DNA of 64,000 nt from assembly GCF_007829835.1 (NCBI RefSeq), contig NZ_VIWP01000003.1, forward strand, positions 248,001-312,000. Reading direction: 5' to 3'. The position numbers and the translations under genes were made by a program. Within the stretch, counting starts at the first letter, position 1; each line of letters starts with the position of its first letter. Below the pieces are notes generated by a model, which was not told the DNA's origin, ran no database searches, and saw nothing but the letters and a program-made list of their open reading frames with translations. The DNA is from Neorhizobium alkalisoli (lineage in GTDB: Bacteria > Pseudomonadota > Alphaproteobacteria > Rhizobiales > Rhizobiaceae). This document shows positions 1 through 8,622 of the stretch, piece after piece.

Positions 1-244
1 CCCCAAACCGGATTTATTTATAAGCTGTTAAGTTTAACAAAGGGTTACCGACGCCCTTGGAGAAACTGCCTTGGCCGCCCCCGACAAGTCGCCTTTCACC
101 ACCCCTTAAGCGATGGAAATTGAAGGCGCATTCAAAGCCGCTGATATAATTTTCCGAGGCGGAAAAACGCCCGTTTTCGCCCGCGAGCAATCGCCCACGA
201 ACGCGTGGTTCGTTACGAATCAGGAGGCATTCGGAAGGTGATTT
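1..244. other. non-coding flank downstream of rnpB
   Basis: No convincing reading frame was found here; the only frame that crosses it runs into the RNase P RNA and looks non-coding. Read on the minus strand it follows the 3' end of rnpB and runs into an A/T-rich stretch at the window edge (about 15-45). From memory, rnpB precedes the mraZ/division-cell-wall cluster in several Rhizobiaceae, so this may be that cluster's leader. That is inference, because the next gene lies outside the window. Confidence 0.4.
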
Positions 245-683
245 GACCAGTTGGCCTGTAAGCCGGGTTCTGTATGGCCCCGGTGCAAGCACCGGAACGT
301 GGCAGCCATTCATCTGGGACGGTATTTGCATACCGCCTCGCGCAACCCACCCGGATGACTGGCTCGGAAACCAGCTGTAGCCCGGACTTGCGCCCAGACC
401 CACGTCATCCCTATTCGGTCTTGCTCCCGGTGGGGTTTGCCTTGCCGCCGCTGTTACCAGAAGCGCGGTGGGCTCTTACCCCACCCTTTCACCCTTACCC
501 CGCTATCTCTCCGCTGCGAAACCATGCAGCGGACAGAAAGCGGGGCGGTTTCCTTTCTGTGGCACTTTCCCTGGGGTCGCCCCCGCCGGACGTTATCCGG
601 CACCGTGTTTCCGTGGAGCCCGGACTTTCCTCACCCTATCGCCTTTCGGCATTGATAAAGCGCGGCTGCCCGGCCAACTGGTC
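245..683 (-). ncRNA. rnpB: RNase P RNA (M1 RNA)
   Basis: Catalytic RNA of RNase P, which matures the 5' ends of tRNAs. On the minus strand the conserved 5' block GAGGAAAGTCCGGGCTCC lies at about 615-632, and the 3' end carries the conserved GGCTTACAGGCC-type segment. The ends are set by a perfect 12-bp terminal helix (P1): GACCAGTTGGCC (672-683) pairs with GGCCAACTGGTC (245-256). The length of about 440 nt fits type A alphaproteobacterial RNase P RNA. It lies 54 nt after the stop of the upstream oxidoreductase on the same strand. The exact ends are estimated from P1. Confidence 0.93.
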
Positions 684-737
684 GGGCGTGCCATAACCGA
701 GATGCAGCCGGATGGGAATAGCCGCCCGATAAATAGA

Positions 738-1928
738 TCAGACGTAGTTGGCGGCAAAATCGACGGAATAGGCCTCGTCGACGATGCGGCCGTTGAAAAT
801 CAGCTCGGCGCCGAGCCTGCCGATCTCGTCGGAGCTTTTCGCCGCAGCCCCGCATCCGCCGGTCAGGACGCCGATCCGGTTGGCCTCGGTCATCGCGATC
901 GCCGGATAGTCGGTCGGCGTGAACGAGGTCACGCAGGCCGCCATCGAAGACCGGGAAAGATCGAAATCCGGCATCAGCCGGCTCATCACCTCGGTCAGAT
1001 GCCGTTTCGTCGACTCGCGTCCGCCGGAACGGAACCACTCGCGGATTTTAGGCTCGGTCGGCAGGATGAGATCATCCGGATCGCCGCCGATTTTGAGGTA
1101 GGTCTTGCCATCCGGATAACGCACCGGCGGCAGGAAATAGATGCCGTCCTGCTCTTCGTTCCATTTCCAGATCAGCGACGGAACGGCAGCCAAAGCCGGC
1201 AACTCGCTCTCGCTCACCTCGAAAAAAGCGACCGTGCGCGCATAAACTTCCAGATTAATTCTTCGCGGCAAGAGATTCTCGTTGATGGAGAAACCGCCGG
1301 CAGCGACCAGAACCTTGTCGGCCACAAACGTGTTGCCCTCGGCCGTCGTCACGGTCACGGTATCGCCGTCCTGCTTCATCGCCGAGACGGTCTCAGTGAT
1401 GCGCTCCACGCCCTGGCGTTCGGCCAAAAGGTTCTGCGCCTTCACCAGCCGGCGGGGATTGATATGGCCGGCATTCTTCGCTTCCCAGACACCTTCGCTC
1501 TCTTTCGGGAATGAAAAATAATCAAAGCGCTGCGCCAGTTCCGGCTCGGTCAGCGTCTCGGTCGAGACACCCAGCCTTCCGGCGGCACCCAGCACATTGG
1601 CGACATAGGACGGACCTTCACCCCGCTTCGGGCCGACGATCAGGCATCCGACCTCGGAATAGAAGTCAACGCCGCTCTCGCTGGCAATCTCGCCGTAACG
1701 CTCGATCGAACGGTTGGCGAGGCGCGCCCAGACCGGATCGGAATCGATCGTCCTGGTAATCCGCGCCTCATCGTAATGGCTGGCGAAAACGCCCTCATGG
1801 CTTTCGTAGTTTGCAGGTTCGCCGGGGCCGATCAATGCGATGCCATCGGTCCACTTGGAGAGATGCCGCGCCGCCGCGGCACCCATCATGCCTGCCCCGA
1901 CCACGATATACCTGAACCGCTTCGCCAT
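738..1928 (-). CDS. FAD-dependent oxidoreductase (DadA/sarcosine-oxidase-like)
   Basis: Predicted 396-residue flavoenzyme of the DAO family, which oxidises the C-N bond of amino acids or N-methylated amines. The N-terminus carries the dinucleotide-binding motif YIVVGAGMMGAAAA (GxGxxG at residues 11-16), and the C-terminal part has a Gly-rich TGGCGAAAK segment typical of the FAD-binding end of the fold. The start is the ATG at 1928, preceded by GGAAGGGCAGGGC; an upstream ATG seven codons earlier has no such site. It stands alone upstream of rnpB, so context gives no substrate. The family call is firm, the substrate unknown. Confidence 0.8.
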   Translation of the reverse strand: MAKRFRYIVVGAGMMGAAAARHLSKWTDGIALIGPGEPANYESHEGVFASHYDEARITRTIDSDPVWARLANRSIERYGEIASESGVDFYSEVGCLIVGPKRGEGPSYVANVLGAAGRLGVSTETLTEPELAQRFDYFSFPKESEGVWEAKNAGHINPRRLVKAQNLLAERQGVERITETVSAMKQDGDTVTVTTAEGNTFVADKVLVAAGGFSINENLLPRRINLEVYARTVAFFEVSESELPALAAVPSLIWKWNEEQDGIYFLPPVRYPDGKTYLKIGGDPDDLILPTEPKIREWFRSGGRESTKRHLTEVMSRLMPDFDLSRSSMAACVTSFTPTDYPAIAMTEANRIGVLTGGCGAAAKSSDEIGRLGAELIFNGRIVDEAYSVDFAANYV

Positions 1929-1995
1929 GCCCTGCCCTTCCGATTCCATTGGTCAAAAATGCTTTTGCAATCAGCATTTCTAGCCGTTTCCGGAA

Positions 1996-2652
1996 TCAGA
2001 ATACCAGAGGCACCGTGGTTAAAAATGATGAAGACGGAAGCCCGTAGGCGATCGTTATGCCCAGCACCGGCGGCTCGTTTTTGGCGATGACCGCCTGAAC
2101 CTTCTCGCAATACCGTTTCGAGGTCGGGTTCATCCGCTTCGCCGCATGGCCGGCATTGTATTTGAGGATCGTGCCGCAAAGCTTGCCGCCACCGAGATCA
2201 TGCGCACCGGCCAGATATTTCATGCCGTAGCGGATATTGGTCTCGGGATCATAGAGGCCGTAATCGGGGCCGTCATAACCCATCAGCCGCGCCGTTGACG
2301 GCTTGACCTGCATAAGGCCGATCTCGCCGGCCTTGCCCTTCACGGTCGGGCGAAAATTGCTTTCGATCTGCACGACGGCATGCGCCAGATCATCCGGCAC
2401 CCCATATTCCTCGGCGTATTTCGAAATCAGCCTCGTATAGTGGAGCCGCCGCACCAACCGCTTGTCCTCGTCATCCGGGGCGGCAAAGCCGGTATCCCGT
2501 GTTTCCCAGGGGGTGATCGCCTGGGGGATAGAAGTCGTGACCAGCGGCTTGGTGTAAATCACCGCCTCGCCACCATCTTCAGCGCATGCGGGCGCGCATT
2601 CCGCGACCAGCATGGCAAGGCCAGCCGCGACCAAAAAGGCAAAATTTCGCAT
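1996..2652 (-). CDS. periplasmic lytic transglycosylase, SLT domain
   Basis: About 218 residues, exported. The start at 2652 opens a signal peptide (MRNFAFLVAAGLAMLV, then an ECAPACA-like cleavage region); an alternative TTG start at 2703 would bury it. The SLT fold follows from about residue 75, with the predicted catalytic Glu97 in VQIESNF, then GLMQVKPSTARLMGY and an NIRYGMKYL block, the standard goose-lysozyme-like motifs. Such enzymes cleave the MurNAc-GlcNAc bond with formation of 1,6-anhydroMurNAc. It is one of six cell-wall enzymes in the first 30 kb of this window. Confidence 0.85.
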   Translation of the reverse strand: MRNFAFLVAAGLAMLVAECAPACAEDGGEAVIYTKPLVTTSIPQAITPWETRDTGFAAPDDEDKRLVRRLHYTRLISKYAEEYGVPDDLAHAVVQIESNFRPTVKGKAGEIGLMQVKPSTARLMGYDGPDYGLYDPETNIRYGMKYLAGAHDLGGGKLCGTILKYNAGHAAKRMNPTSKRYCEKVQAVIAKNEPPVLGITIAYGLPSSSFLTTVPLVF

Positions 2653-2895
2653 TAAGAACAGTCGTCTCCGGAACAACAGGTCTGCCGGGCACAAAATACG
2701 CAAGTGCCCACCCGCCGCGCTGCCGGACTGACGGCGCGACGCTTCCGCAAAACCTGAGCGTTTATCTTGGCAGCCCCCGCCCTACACTGGAAGCCGCGTT
2801 AACAGCTCCTTTAGACCGGGCTAATGAGGTGAACATGTGGCGCCGCAGCAAAGGCCGGTTTTCAGGCCTTTCGGGGCAATTTGCGAAGCTTGCGC

Positions 2896-3657
2896 CTAGC
2901 TGTATTTCGGCAGTGCTTTCAGGAGCCGATGCAGCGTATCGATCGTCGAGAAATCAGCGATCCCGTCCACCTGCGCCGGCCGGAAATGCCGCTGGAAAGC
3001 TTCAACCACGCCTTTCGTGCGTTCGCAGAAGCTGCCTGAAATTTCAACATCGTAACCATAGAGGGACAGCATGGACTGCAGCGCCTCGATCGGCTGACCG
3101 CTTTCACCGAGCTGGAAGAAGCGACCGCCGCTGATCGGTGCCGGCTCGACAAAATGGCCGATACCGTCAAGATACAACTTCTGCCAGGGGAAATTTTCGC
3201 CCGGATCGACCTTGCGGATAGGGGCGACATCCGAGTGTCCAAGCACCCTTTCGGGCACGATATCCCAGCGTTTGCCGCAATCCCGACACAATTCGACGAC
3301 CGCTTCGATCTGCTTTTCCGGAAAGGACGGCAGGCCGCCGGGATGGCCGGCATTGGCGATCTCGATGCCGATCGAACAGGAATTGATATCCGTCTCGCCG
3401 CCCCAGGCGCTTTTGCCGGCATGCCAGGCACGCCGGCTTTCCTCGACCAGTTGCACGATCCGGCCATCCTCGTGGACGAAATAGTGGCTGGAGACCTGGC
3501 TCTCGGGATTGCACAGCCAGGACAGTGCCTGCTCCGCAGACGGCATGCCGGTATAATGCAGGAGGATCATGTCGGGCCGCCGAGCCCCTGCCCTTTCGCC
3601 ATGGTTCGGCGAAGGCTGCACGGATGCGCCGGGACAGTCGGCTGCAAAGGACGTCAT
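2896..3657 (-). CDS. N-acetylmuramoyl-L-alanine amidase (Amidase_2, AmiD/AmpD-like)
   Basis: 253 residues. An Amidase_2 (zinc amidase) domain covers about residues 25-165, with the motifs ILLHYTGMPS (first zinc His), HAGKSAWGG, IGIEIANAG and LGHSDVAPIRKVDPG (second His and the downstream catalytic block). A peptidoglycan-binding type 1 helical repeat follows from about residue 178 (GESGQPIEALQSMLSLYGYD). It would cleave the MurNAc-L-Ala amide of wall peptides or muropeptides. No obvious signal peptide is seen, so the location is uncertain. Its ATG overlaps the stop of the DnaJ-like gene by 4 nt (ATGA), so the two are probably coupled. Confidence 0.87.
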   Translation of the reverse strand: MTSFAADCPGASVQPSPNHGERAGARRPDMILLHYTGMPSAEQALSWLCNPESQVSSHYFVHEDGRIVQLVEESRRAWHAGKSAWGGETDINSCSIGIEIANAGHPGGLPSFPEKQIEAVVELCRDCGKRWDIVPERVLGHSDVAPIRKVDPGENFPWQKLYLDGIGHFVEPAPISGGRFFQLGESGQPIEALQSMLSLYGYDVEISGSFCERTKGVVEAFQRHFRPAQVDGIADFSTIDTLHRLLKALPKYS

Positions 3658-4403
3658 GCGGCGCGGCGCTCTTTCTCGATCGCCTTGTAAGCGGCGTTCA
3701 GGGCGGCCATCCGCTCATTGGCGGCATGATGCAGCGTCGCCGGAACGCCGCGGGCGATCAGACGGTCGGGATGGTGTTCCGAAACGAGCAGACGATACTG
3801 GCGGCGGATTGTCGCGAAATCATCGTCACGCGACACGCCGAGCACGAGATAGGGATCACGGCCTTCGAGATGCACGTGGCGCGCCATGATGCGGCGGAAA
3901 TGGTCTTCGTCGATCCGGAAGATTTCCGAGATGCGGGCAAGGAAAGCCAGTTCCTTCTCGTGCACTAGGCCGTCTGCCTTGGCGATGTGGAACAGGCCAT
4001 CGACGACGTTTTCGAGCATCGGGCAGTTGCAGGCTTCACCGGCACCCGGGCTGCAGAGATTGGCGAGCTTCTTCGCATAGGCCTCGTAACCGGCGACGTC
4101 CTGACGCGCCAGATTGTAGAGACGCGCGACGTTGCGGGCTTCCTCGTCCGGAAAATCGAAGATCTGCTGGAACGCTTTCACCTCGGCCTCGGTGACGATT
4201 CCATCCGCCTTCGCCATCTTCGCAGACAGCGCAATGATAGCGACCGAGAACGACACCTGACGGCGGGTTTCCGGATCACCTTCGAACATGGTGCGAATGG
4301 CTTCGATGACGCGGTTAAGCGTGCTTTCGGCGGCATCGCCGATAGCGCCGAGCAGCCTTTCCCAGAGGGAGGACAATTGCAGGCAGGCAAAATCGAAAAT
4401 CAT
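3654..4403 (-). CDS. DjlA-like co-chaperone (TerB-type domain plus J domain)
   Basis: 249 residues. A helical TerB/DjlA central domain (ALSAKMAKADGIVTEAEV, later HIAKADGLVHEKELAFL, two acidic EF-like repeats) is followed by a C-terminal J domain from about residue 180 with DPYLVLGVSR and the HPD tripeptide in SEHHPDRL needed to stimulate DnaK. The J domain is C-terminal, as in DjlA. The start is uncertain: the ATG at 4403 has no good ribosome site, and a TTG nine codons later would give an N-terminus beginning SSLWERLLG. It is translationally coupled to the downstream amidase. Confidence 0.82.
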   Translation of the reverse strand: MIFDFACLQLSSLWERLLGAIGDAAESTLNRVIEAIRTMFEGDPETRRQVSFSVAIIALSAKMAKADGIVTEAEVKAFQQIFDFPDEEARNVARLYNLARQDVAGYEAYAKKLANLCSPGAGEACNCPMLENVVDGLFHIAKADGLVHEKELAFLARISEIFRIDEDHFRRIMARHVHLEGRDPYLVLGVSRDDDFATIRRQYRLLVSEHHPDRLIARGVPATLHHAANERMAALNAAYKAIEKERRAA

Positions 4404-4574
4404 GTCTGCAAATGACCAGAAATGGCGAAATTTTGCAAGCTGTGCGACCGCCCGTGCGACATTAAACTATGTTCATGTTTTTGGAACAATCAACGTCCTT
4501 AACCGCAAGCACCATCCCTGCCCGAACACTGGCGCGCATTGAAACGATTAGGACGGATCGACATTCATCGCAGC

Positions 4575-5160
4575 CATATCATTGCGGCCACCCTGTTCGC
4601 GCGTTGCTTCGAACGCCTCGCAGGCCAGGAGATAGCGCGAGAGCTGGTCGGTGACCGTCAAAGGGTAACAGTATCGACCGTTGCCCAGCTTGAACTCGCC
4701 CTTGAAATCGACGCACCAGAGCTCGTTGGGCATGAGTGACCGGCCCGTGGCGATCCAGGATGGCGTGGATCGTGCTTGTCGAGGGGATGCGCACGTCGCC
4801 AGCGAGTTTGCGCACCAGCAAGTTCCCGGATCTTGCGCGCGCCCCAATGCGGCTTGTTCTTCTTGGACGTGACGATCAGCGCCTCGACCTGAGCCGGCAA
4901 CTGGTTGGCATAGCGCACCGGCCGCCGCGACCGGTCCGTCAGGGCCTCCAGCCCGTCAGCCTTGTAGCGATTGAAGATCTTGTAGCCGGTTTTGCGCGAG
5001 ATCCCGAAATCCCGGCAAACCTCGCTCATCCCTTCGCCCTCCAGCAGTCGGGCGACAAAGCCTAGACGTTCCTCCATGACCGAAGTCTCTCTCCACGGCA
5101 TCGACACGTCCCAAAAAGCGAAAAGTGTTACCCATGTCTCCGGTACAAAGCGTTACCTAT
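4575..5160 (-). pseudogene. IS481-type transposase remnant, frameshifted and truncated
   Basis: The minus strand codes for the N-terminal half of an IS481-family transposase spread over three frames. Frame 1 from 5107 gives MPWRETSVMEERLGFVARLL and the HTH FGISRKTGYKIFNRYK, to about 4819. Frame 2 then gives GDVRIPSTSTIHAILDRHG, to about 4740. Frame 3 gives NELWCVDFKGEFKLGNGRY (first Asp of the DDE triad) to about 4575. There it stops being recognisable: the second Asp and the Glu are missing, so it cannot be active. The stretch at 5110-5160 (GTAACACTTTTCGC and GGTAACGCTTTG on the minus strand) may be the left IS end. The right end is lost. Confidence 0.82.
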
Positions 5161-5230
5161 CTCTTCGAACCGACAAAACCATGCGCCCATGACGCAATAG
5201 CGCAGCCAGTCGGCTGCCGCGCGAAACGCC

Positions 5231-6361
5231 CTATTGTGCCGCCACCGACAGGACATCCGCGGTCGCCGCTTCGTGCGCCACCGCGAAGCGGATCGTGCAG
5301 ACGACGCCCTCCGGCGCCAGCCGGTGCTCCAGACGCCCGCGCATCTGCCTTTCGACCAGACGCGACAAGAGGCCGCTTCCTTCGCCTGCCCGGCGGCCGA
5401 TGACCACGGGCGGCCCGCCCCGCTCCTGCCAGAGGACGGCGATACGGCCGGCCATGCGCGACCACGAAATCGCCACCGTGCCGCCCTCGGCCGACAGCGC
5501 CCCGTGCTTTAAGGCGTTGGTCGCCAGTTCGTTGATCGCAAGGCCGAGCGGCAAGGCCAGTTCGCCGTCGATCGTCAGCGCCGGTCCGTCCAGCAGAAAG
5601 CGCTCCGACCCGGCCAGCCGATAGGGCGAGATTTGCAGAGCGACGAGGTCGCGCAGATCAACGCCCGACGTCTTCGACAGCCGGTCGTCAAGAAAGGCCT
5701 GGGCCCGCGACAGCGCCTGGATACGGCCCGTCACCTCCTCCGAAGCCTGCCGCCCGAGCGACATCCTAACGAGGCTCTCCGCTCCCATATAGGCATTCTT
5801 GACCCGATGGCGCAGCTCGTCCCGGGCAAGCTCGGCCGTATCCAGAGCGGTCGACAAGGCGGCTATCAGCCGGACATTCTCGATGGCGGTCGCCGCAGCG
5901 CTGGCCAGCGCCTCGAGCATTTCCACTTCGGATCGCGACGGTGCATAAGGCATCGCCCAATAGGCGCCGATCGCACCGATCGGCTTGTCGCCACCGATCG
6001 GCGCCATCACGATCGCCCGCACAAACGTGCTGTGATAAAGTTCGTGTGGAACCCGCGGTTCGTCGTCGATATCGGGGATGACGATCGTCCTGCGCTCCGC
6101 CATCGCCCAGCCGCTGACGCAGGCCGAGGCCGGAAACTTCTGCCCCTTCCACAGCGCGCCGATCGCGTCTTCTTCGATATAGTGGCAGAGATCCGCGTCC
6201 TTGCGGATCACGGCAATGCCCTGGCATCCCATCATCCGCCTGGCCGTCGTGCGAAGGATCTCGACCACATCCTCCGCACCGCGCGCACCGGCCAGCCGGG
6301 CGATCGCGTGGGTGAGAACAGAAAGCGGCGTCGCCGCCGGCACAGATCCGCTGTCGGCCAT
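5231..6361 (-). CDS. HWE-family sensor histidine kinase with GAF domain
   Basis: 376 residues, cytosolic. A GAF domain covers about residues 15-165 (CQGIAVIRKDADL, MAPIGGDKPIGAIGAYWA). The kinase core begins with the H-box RDELRHRVKNAYMGAESL (phospho-acceptor His185), then the N-box LAINELATNALKHGALS, the WQERGG segment (the W-x-E of the HWE class) and the GEGSGLLSRLV lid. HWE kinases often feed single-domain receivers or general-stress regulators. The start is the ATG at 6361 with GGAAGGGAGGG just upstream. The frame stays open far upstream, but that extension is antisense to pfp and not part of the gene. No response regulator gene lies beside it. Confidence 0.88.
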   Translation of the reverse strand: MADSGSVPAATPLSVLTHAIARLAGARGAEDVVEILRTTARRMMGCQGIAVIRKDADLCHYIEEDAIGALWKGQKFPASACVSGWAMAERRTIVIPDIDDEPRVPHELYHSTFVRAIVMAPIGGDKPIGAIGAYWAMPYAPSRSEVEMLEALASAAATAIENVRLIAALSTALDTAELARDELRHRVKNAYMGAESLVRMSLGRQASEEVTGRIQALSRAQAFLDDRLSKTSGVDLRDLVALQISPYRLAGSERFLLDGPALTIDGELALPLGLAINELATNALKHGALSAEGGTVAISWSRMAGRIAVLWQERGGPPVVIGRRAGEGSGLLSRLVERQMRGRLEHRLAPEGVVCTIRFAVAHEAATADVLSVAAQ

Positions 6362-6462
6362 CACGGCCCTCCCTTCCCGAAAGCAGCCATGATCAGCCGC
6401 GTGCGAATCAATATGTGTCTTTATATTACATTTTACTAAGTGAGCCGTAGGAAAAATTCCAG

Positions 6463-6481
6463 CGGACCCTAAATAGGTCCG
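6463..6481. repeat. short inverted repeat between the kinase gene and pfp
   Basis: CGGACC and GGTCCG are separated by seven A/T-rich bases in the 264-bp divergent gap between the HWE kinase gene and pfp. It could be an operator for either promoter. There is no T-run, so it does not look like a terminator. Confidence 0.35.
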
Positions 6482-6625
6482 GCTTGATGCGCAAAGCCTG
6501 TGCATGATCGATACAGGCAAGCTGGAAGCAAAGGATTTTCTTGAGAAATTCACTTTACACCGCGCCTTGCGTATCGCATCCATTCCTTCGGTTTTGAGTT
6601 GCGCTGAAAGCGCCAAGGAGGATCG

Positions 6626-7837
6626 ATGGCGAAGCAGAAAATAGCCCTTTTGACCGCAGGCGGCCTTGCCCCTTGCCTGTCCTCGGCCGTGGGCGGACTG
6701 ATCGAGCGTTATACGGATATTGCCCCGGAAGCGGAGATCATCGCCTACAAGTCGGGCTATCAGGGCGTCCTCCTCGGCGACAGGATCGAAGTGACGAAGG
6801 AGATGCGCGAGAAGGCATACCTTCTGCATCGCTTCGGTGGCTCGCCGATCGGCAATAGCCGCGTCAAGCTCACCAACGCGGCCGACTGCGTCAAGCGCGG
6901 CCTCGTCAAGGAAGGCGAAAACCCGCTGAAGGTTGCGGCCGAACGGCTGGCAGCCGATAGCGTCACCATCCTCCACACGATCGGTGGTGACGATACCAAT
7001 ACGACCGCAGCCGACCTCGCCGCGTATCTCGCCGGCAATGGTTACGACCTGACGGTCGTCGGCCTGCCGAAGACGGTCGACAATGACGTCGTGCCGATTC
7101 GCCAGTCGCTCGGCGCCTGGACGGCGGCCGAAGTTGGCGCACAGTTCTTCGAAAATGTCGGCAACGAGCAGACCGCCTCGCCGCGCACACTCGTTATCCA
7201 CGAAGTCATGGGCCGCCATTGCGGCTGGCTGACCGCGGCAACTGCCCGCGCCTATATTCAGAAGACCCGCGACATCGAATATGTCGACGGCCTGATGATG
7301 AATGCCGACCTGAAGAAGATCGACGGCCTTTATCTGCCGGAAACGGGCTTCAATCTGGAACGCGAATCCGCCCGCCTGAAAAAGGTCATGGACCAGCGCG
7401 GCACGGTGACGCTTTTCGTTTCGGAAGGTGCTGCCCTCAATACGATCGTTGCCGAACGCGAAGCGGCCGGCGAAACGATCAAGCGTGATGCTTTCGGCCA
7501 TGTGAAGATCGATACGATCAATGTCGGCAACTGGTTCCAGAAGCAGTTTGCCGACCTGATCGGCGCCGAACGCTCGATGGTGCAGAAGTCCGGTTATTTC
7601 GCCCGTTCCGCTCCGGCGAATGGCGACGACCTGCGTCTGATCCAGGGAATGGTCGATCTTGCCGTCGAAAGCGCGCTCAACAAGGTCTCCGGCGTCACGG
7701 GCCATGACGAAGACCAGAACGGCAAGCTGAGGACAATCGAATTTCCGCGAATTAAGGGTGGAAAACATTTCGATCTGACGGCAAAATGGTTCGGCGAAGT
7801 CATGGACTTCATTGAGCAGCCGATCGAGGCGGCATAA
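6626..7837 (+). CDS. pfp: pyrophosphate-dependent 6-phosphofructokinase
   Basis: 403 residues. It phosphorylates fructose 6-phosphate using PPi (reversible), linking glycolysis and gluconeogenesis in the cytosol. The signature GGDD (residues 120-123, the second Asp replacing the Gly of ATP-dependent enzymes) and PKTVDND (148-154, with the Lys typical of PPi enzymes) mark it as PPi-dependent. MGRHCGW and the TLFVSEGA strand supply substrate-site residues. The ATG at 6626 follows AAGGAGGATCG, a near-perfect ribosome site. A membrane protein gene follows 32 nt later on the same strand. Confidence 0.92.
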   Translation: MAKQKIALLTAGGLAPCLSSAVGGLIERYTDIAPEAEIIAYKSGYQGVLLGDRIEVTKEMREKAYLLHRFGGSPIGNSRVKLTNAADCVKRGLVKEGENPLKVAAERLAADSVTILHTIGGDDTNTTAADLAAYLAGNGYDLTVVGLPKTVDNDVVPIRQSLGAWTAAEVGAQFFENVGNEQTASPRTLVIHEVMGRHCGWLTAATARAYIQKTRDIEYVDGLMMNADLKKIDGLYLPETGFNLERESARLKKVMDQRGTVTLFVSEGAALNTIVAEREAAGETIKRDAFGHVKIDTINVGNWFQKQFADLIGAERSMVQKSGYFARSAPANGDDLRLIQGMVDLAVESALNKVSGVTGHDEDQNGKLRTIEFPRIKGGKHFDLTAKWFGEVMDFIEQPIEAA

Positions 7838-7869
7838 AGCGGGCGCATCAGGCGTTCGGGAGGAAATGA

Positions 7870-8499
7870 ATGACGATGGATATCTGGTTCGCTTTTGCTG
7901 CGATCGTCCTGGTGTTCGTCCTTCTCCCGAACCCGCTGGCCCGGCTTGTGGCCAGCTTTTCCCGGCAGCGCGGTCGATTGAGCCTCTTTCTGACCGTGCC
8001 GCCAATGGTGATCGGGCTTGCGCTTGCCTTTGTGGCCGCTGCCGTGCCGCTTTCCCTGATCGCCACCTATGTGCCGGCCGTTTCCGAAGCGCTTGCCTGG
8101 ATCGGCCTTGGCTATCTCATGCTTTATCTCCTGTGGCGGATGCAGAGCCCGCAGGCGCGTGTTCCGGCAGCCGACAATGACAACCTGCCCGAGCGCAAGG
8201 CATTCCGGATCATGGCGCATGTCCTGCGTCAGGCCTGCACTTTTCCAAATGCTCTGGTGATTGCCGCCATCATCTCGCAATTCCTCGATCCGGCGATTTC
8301 CCTGTCGTCGCAGCTGCCGCCGATGGCGGAAGCCTTTGTCGCCTGCACCCTCGCGTCAGGCCTCTTTCAGGCGCTTTTCCCGCGCTTTTTCCTCCGCCGC
8401 CGCAAATACGCCCCCCGGACACCAGCTTCGAACAAGCCTGGCACCGTATTCATTGCTCGCCGTGCTGTGACTGCCGGCTTCAGGCGCATTGCTGCTTAG
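7870..8499 (+). CDS. LysE/RhtB-like integral membrane protein
   Basis: 209 residues with about five hydrophobic segments (approximately residues 5-22, 40-62, 68-92, 120-140, 150-172) and a basic C-terminal tail. The start MTMDIWFAFAAIVLVFVLLPNP resembles the first helix of LysE/RhtB amino-acid exporters, whose PGP motif appears here as LPNP. The family assignment is tentative; it may be a diverged exporter. A good ribosome site (GGGAGGAAATGA) precedes the ATG at 7870; a second ATG two codons later is possible. It probably shares a transcript with pfp. Confidence 0.65.
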   Translation: MTMDIWFAFAAIVLVFVLLPNPLARLVASFSRQRGRLSLFLTVPPMVIGLALAFVAAAVPLSLIATYVPAVSEALAWIGLGYLMLYLLWRMQSPQARVPAADNDNLPERKAFRIMAHVLRQACTFPNALVIAAIISQFLDPAISLSSQLPPMAEAFVACTLASGLFQALFPRFFLRRRKYAPRTPASNKPGTVFIARRAVTAGFRRIAA

Positions 8500-8622
8500 G
8501 CAGCACCCGGCACAACGATACCGCCTATGGCTGCTTGCCGGTTGCCGCCTTATGAGTTAATGAAATTTCAGATTTGGGTAGGTTCGGCGGATTGGGGTTA
8601 ACCTTTTCATGAAAGCAACCAG

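Noticed and set aside
6408..6430. AATATAAAGA-type sequence before the HWE kinase, similar to half of the SahR-like element
   Set aside because: Only one half matches; the TTTATG half is absent, so it is not counted as a regulon member.
6362..8005. Upstream part of a 924-codon minus-strand open frame ending in the HWE kinase
   Set aside because: This part is the mirror of pfp and the gap before it; the kinase has its own ATG with a good ribosome site at 6361.
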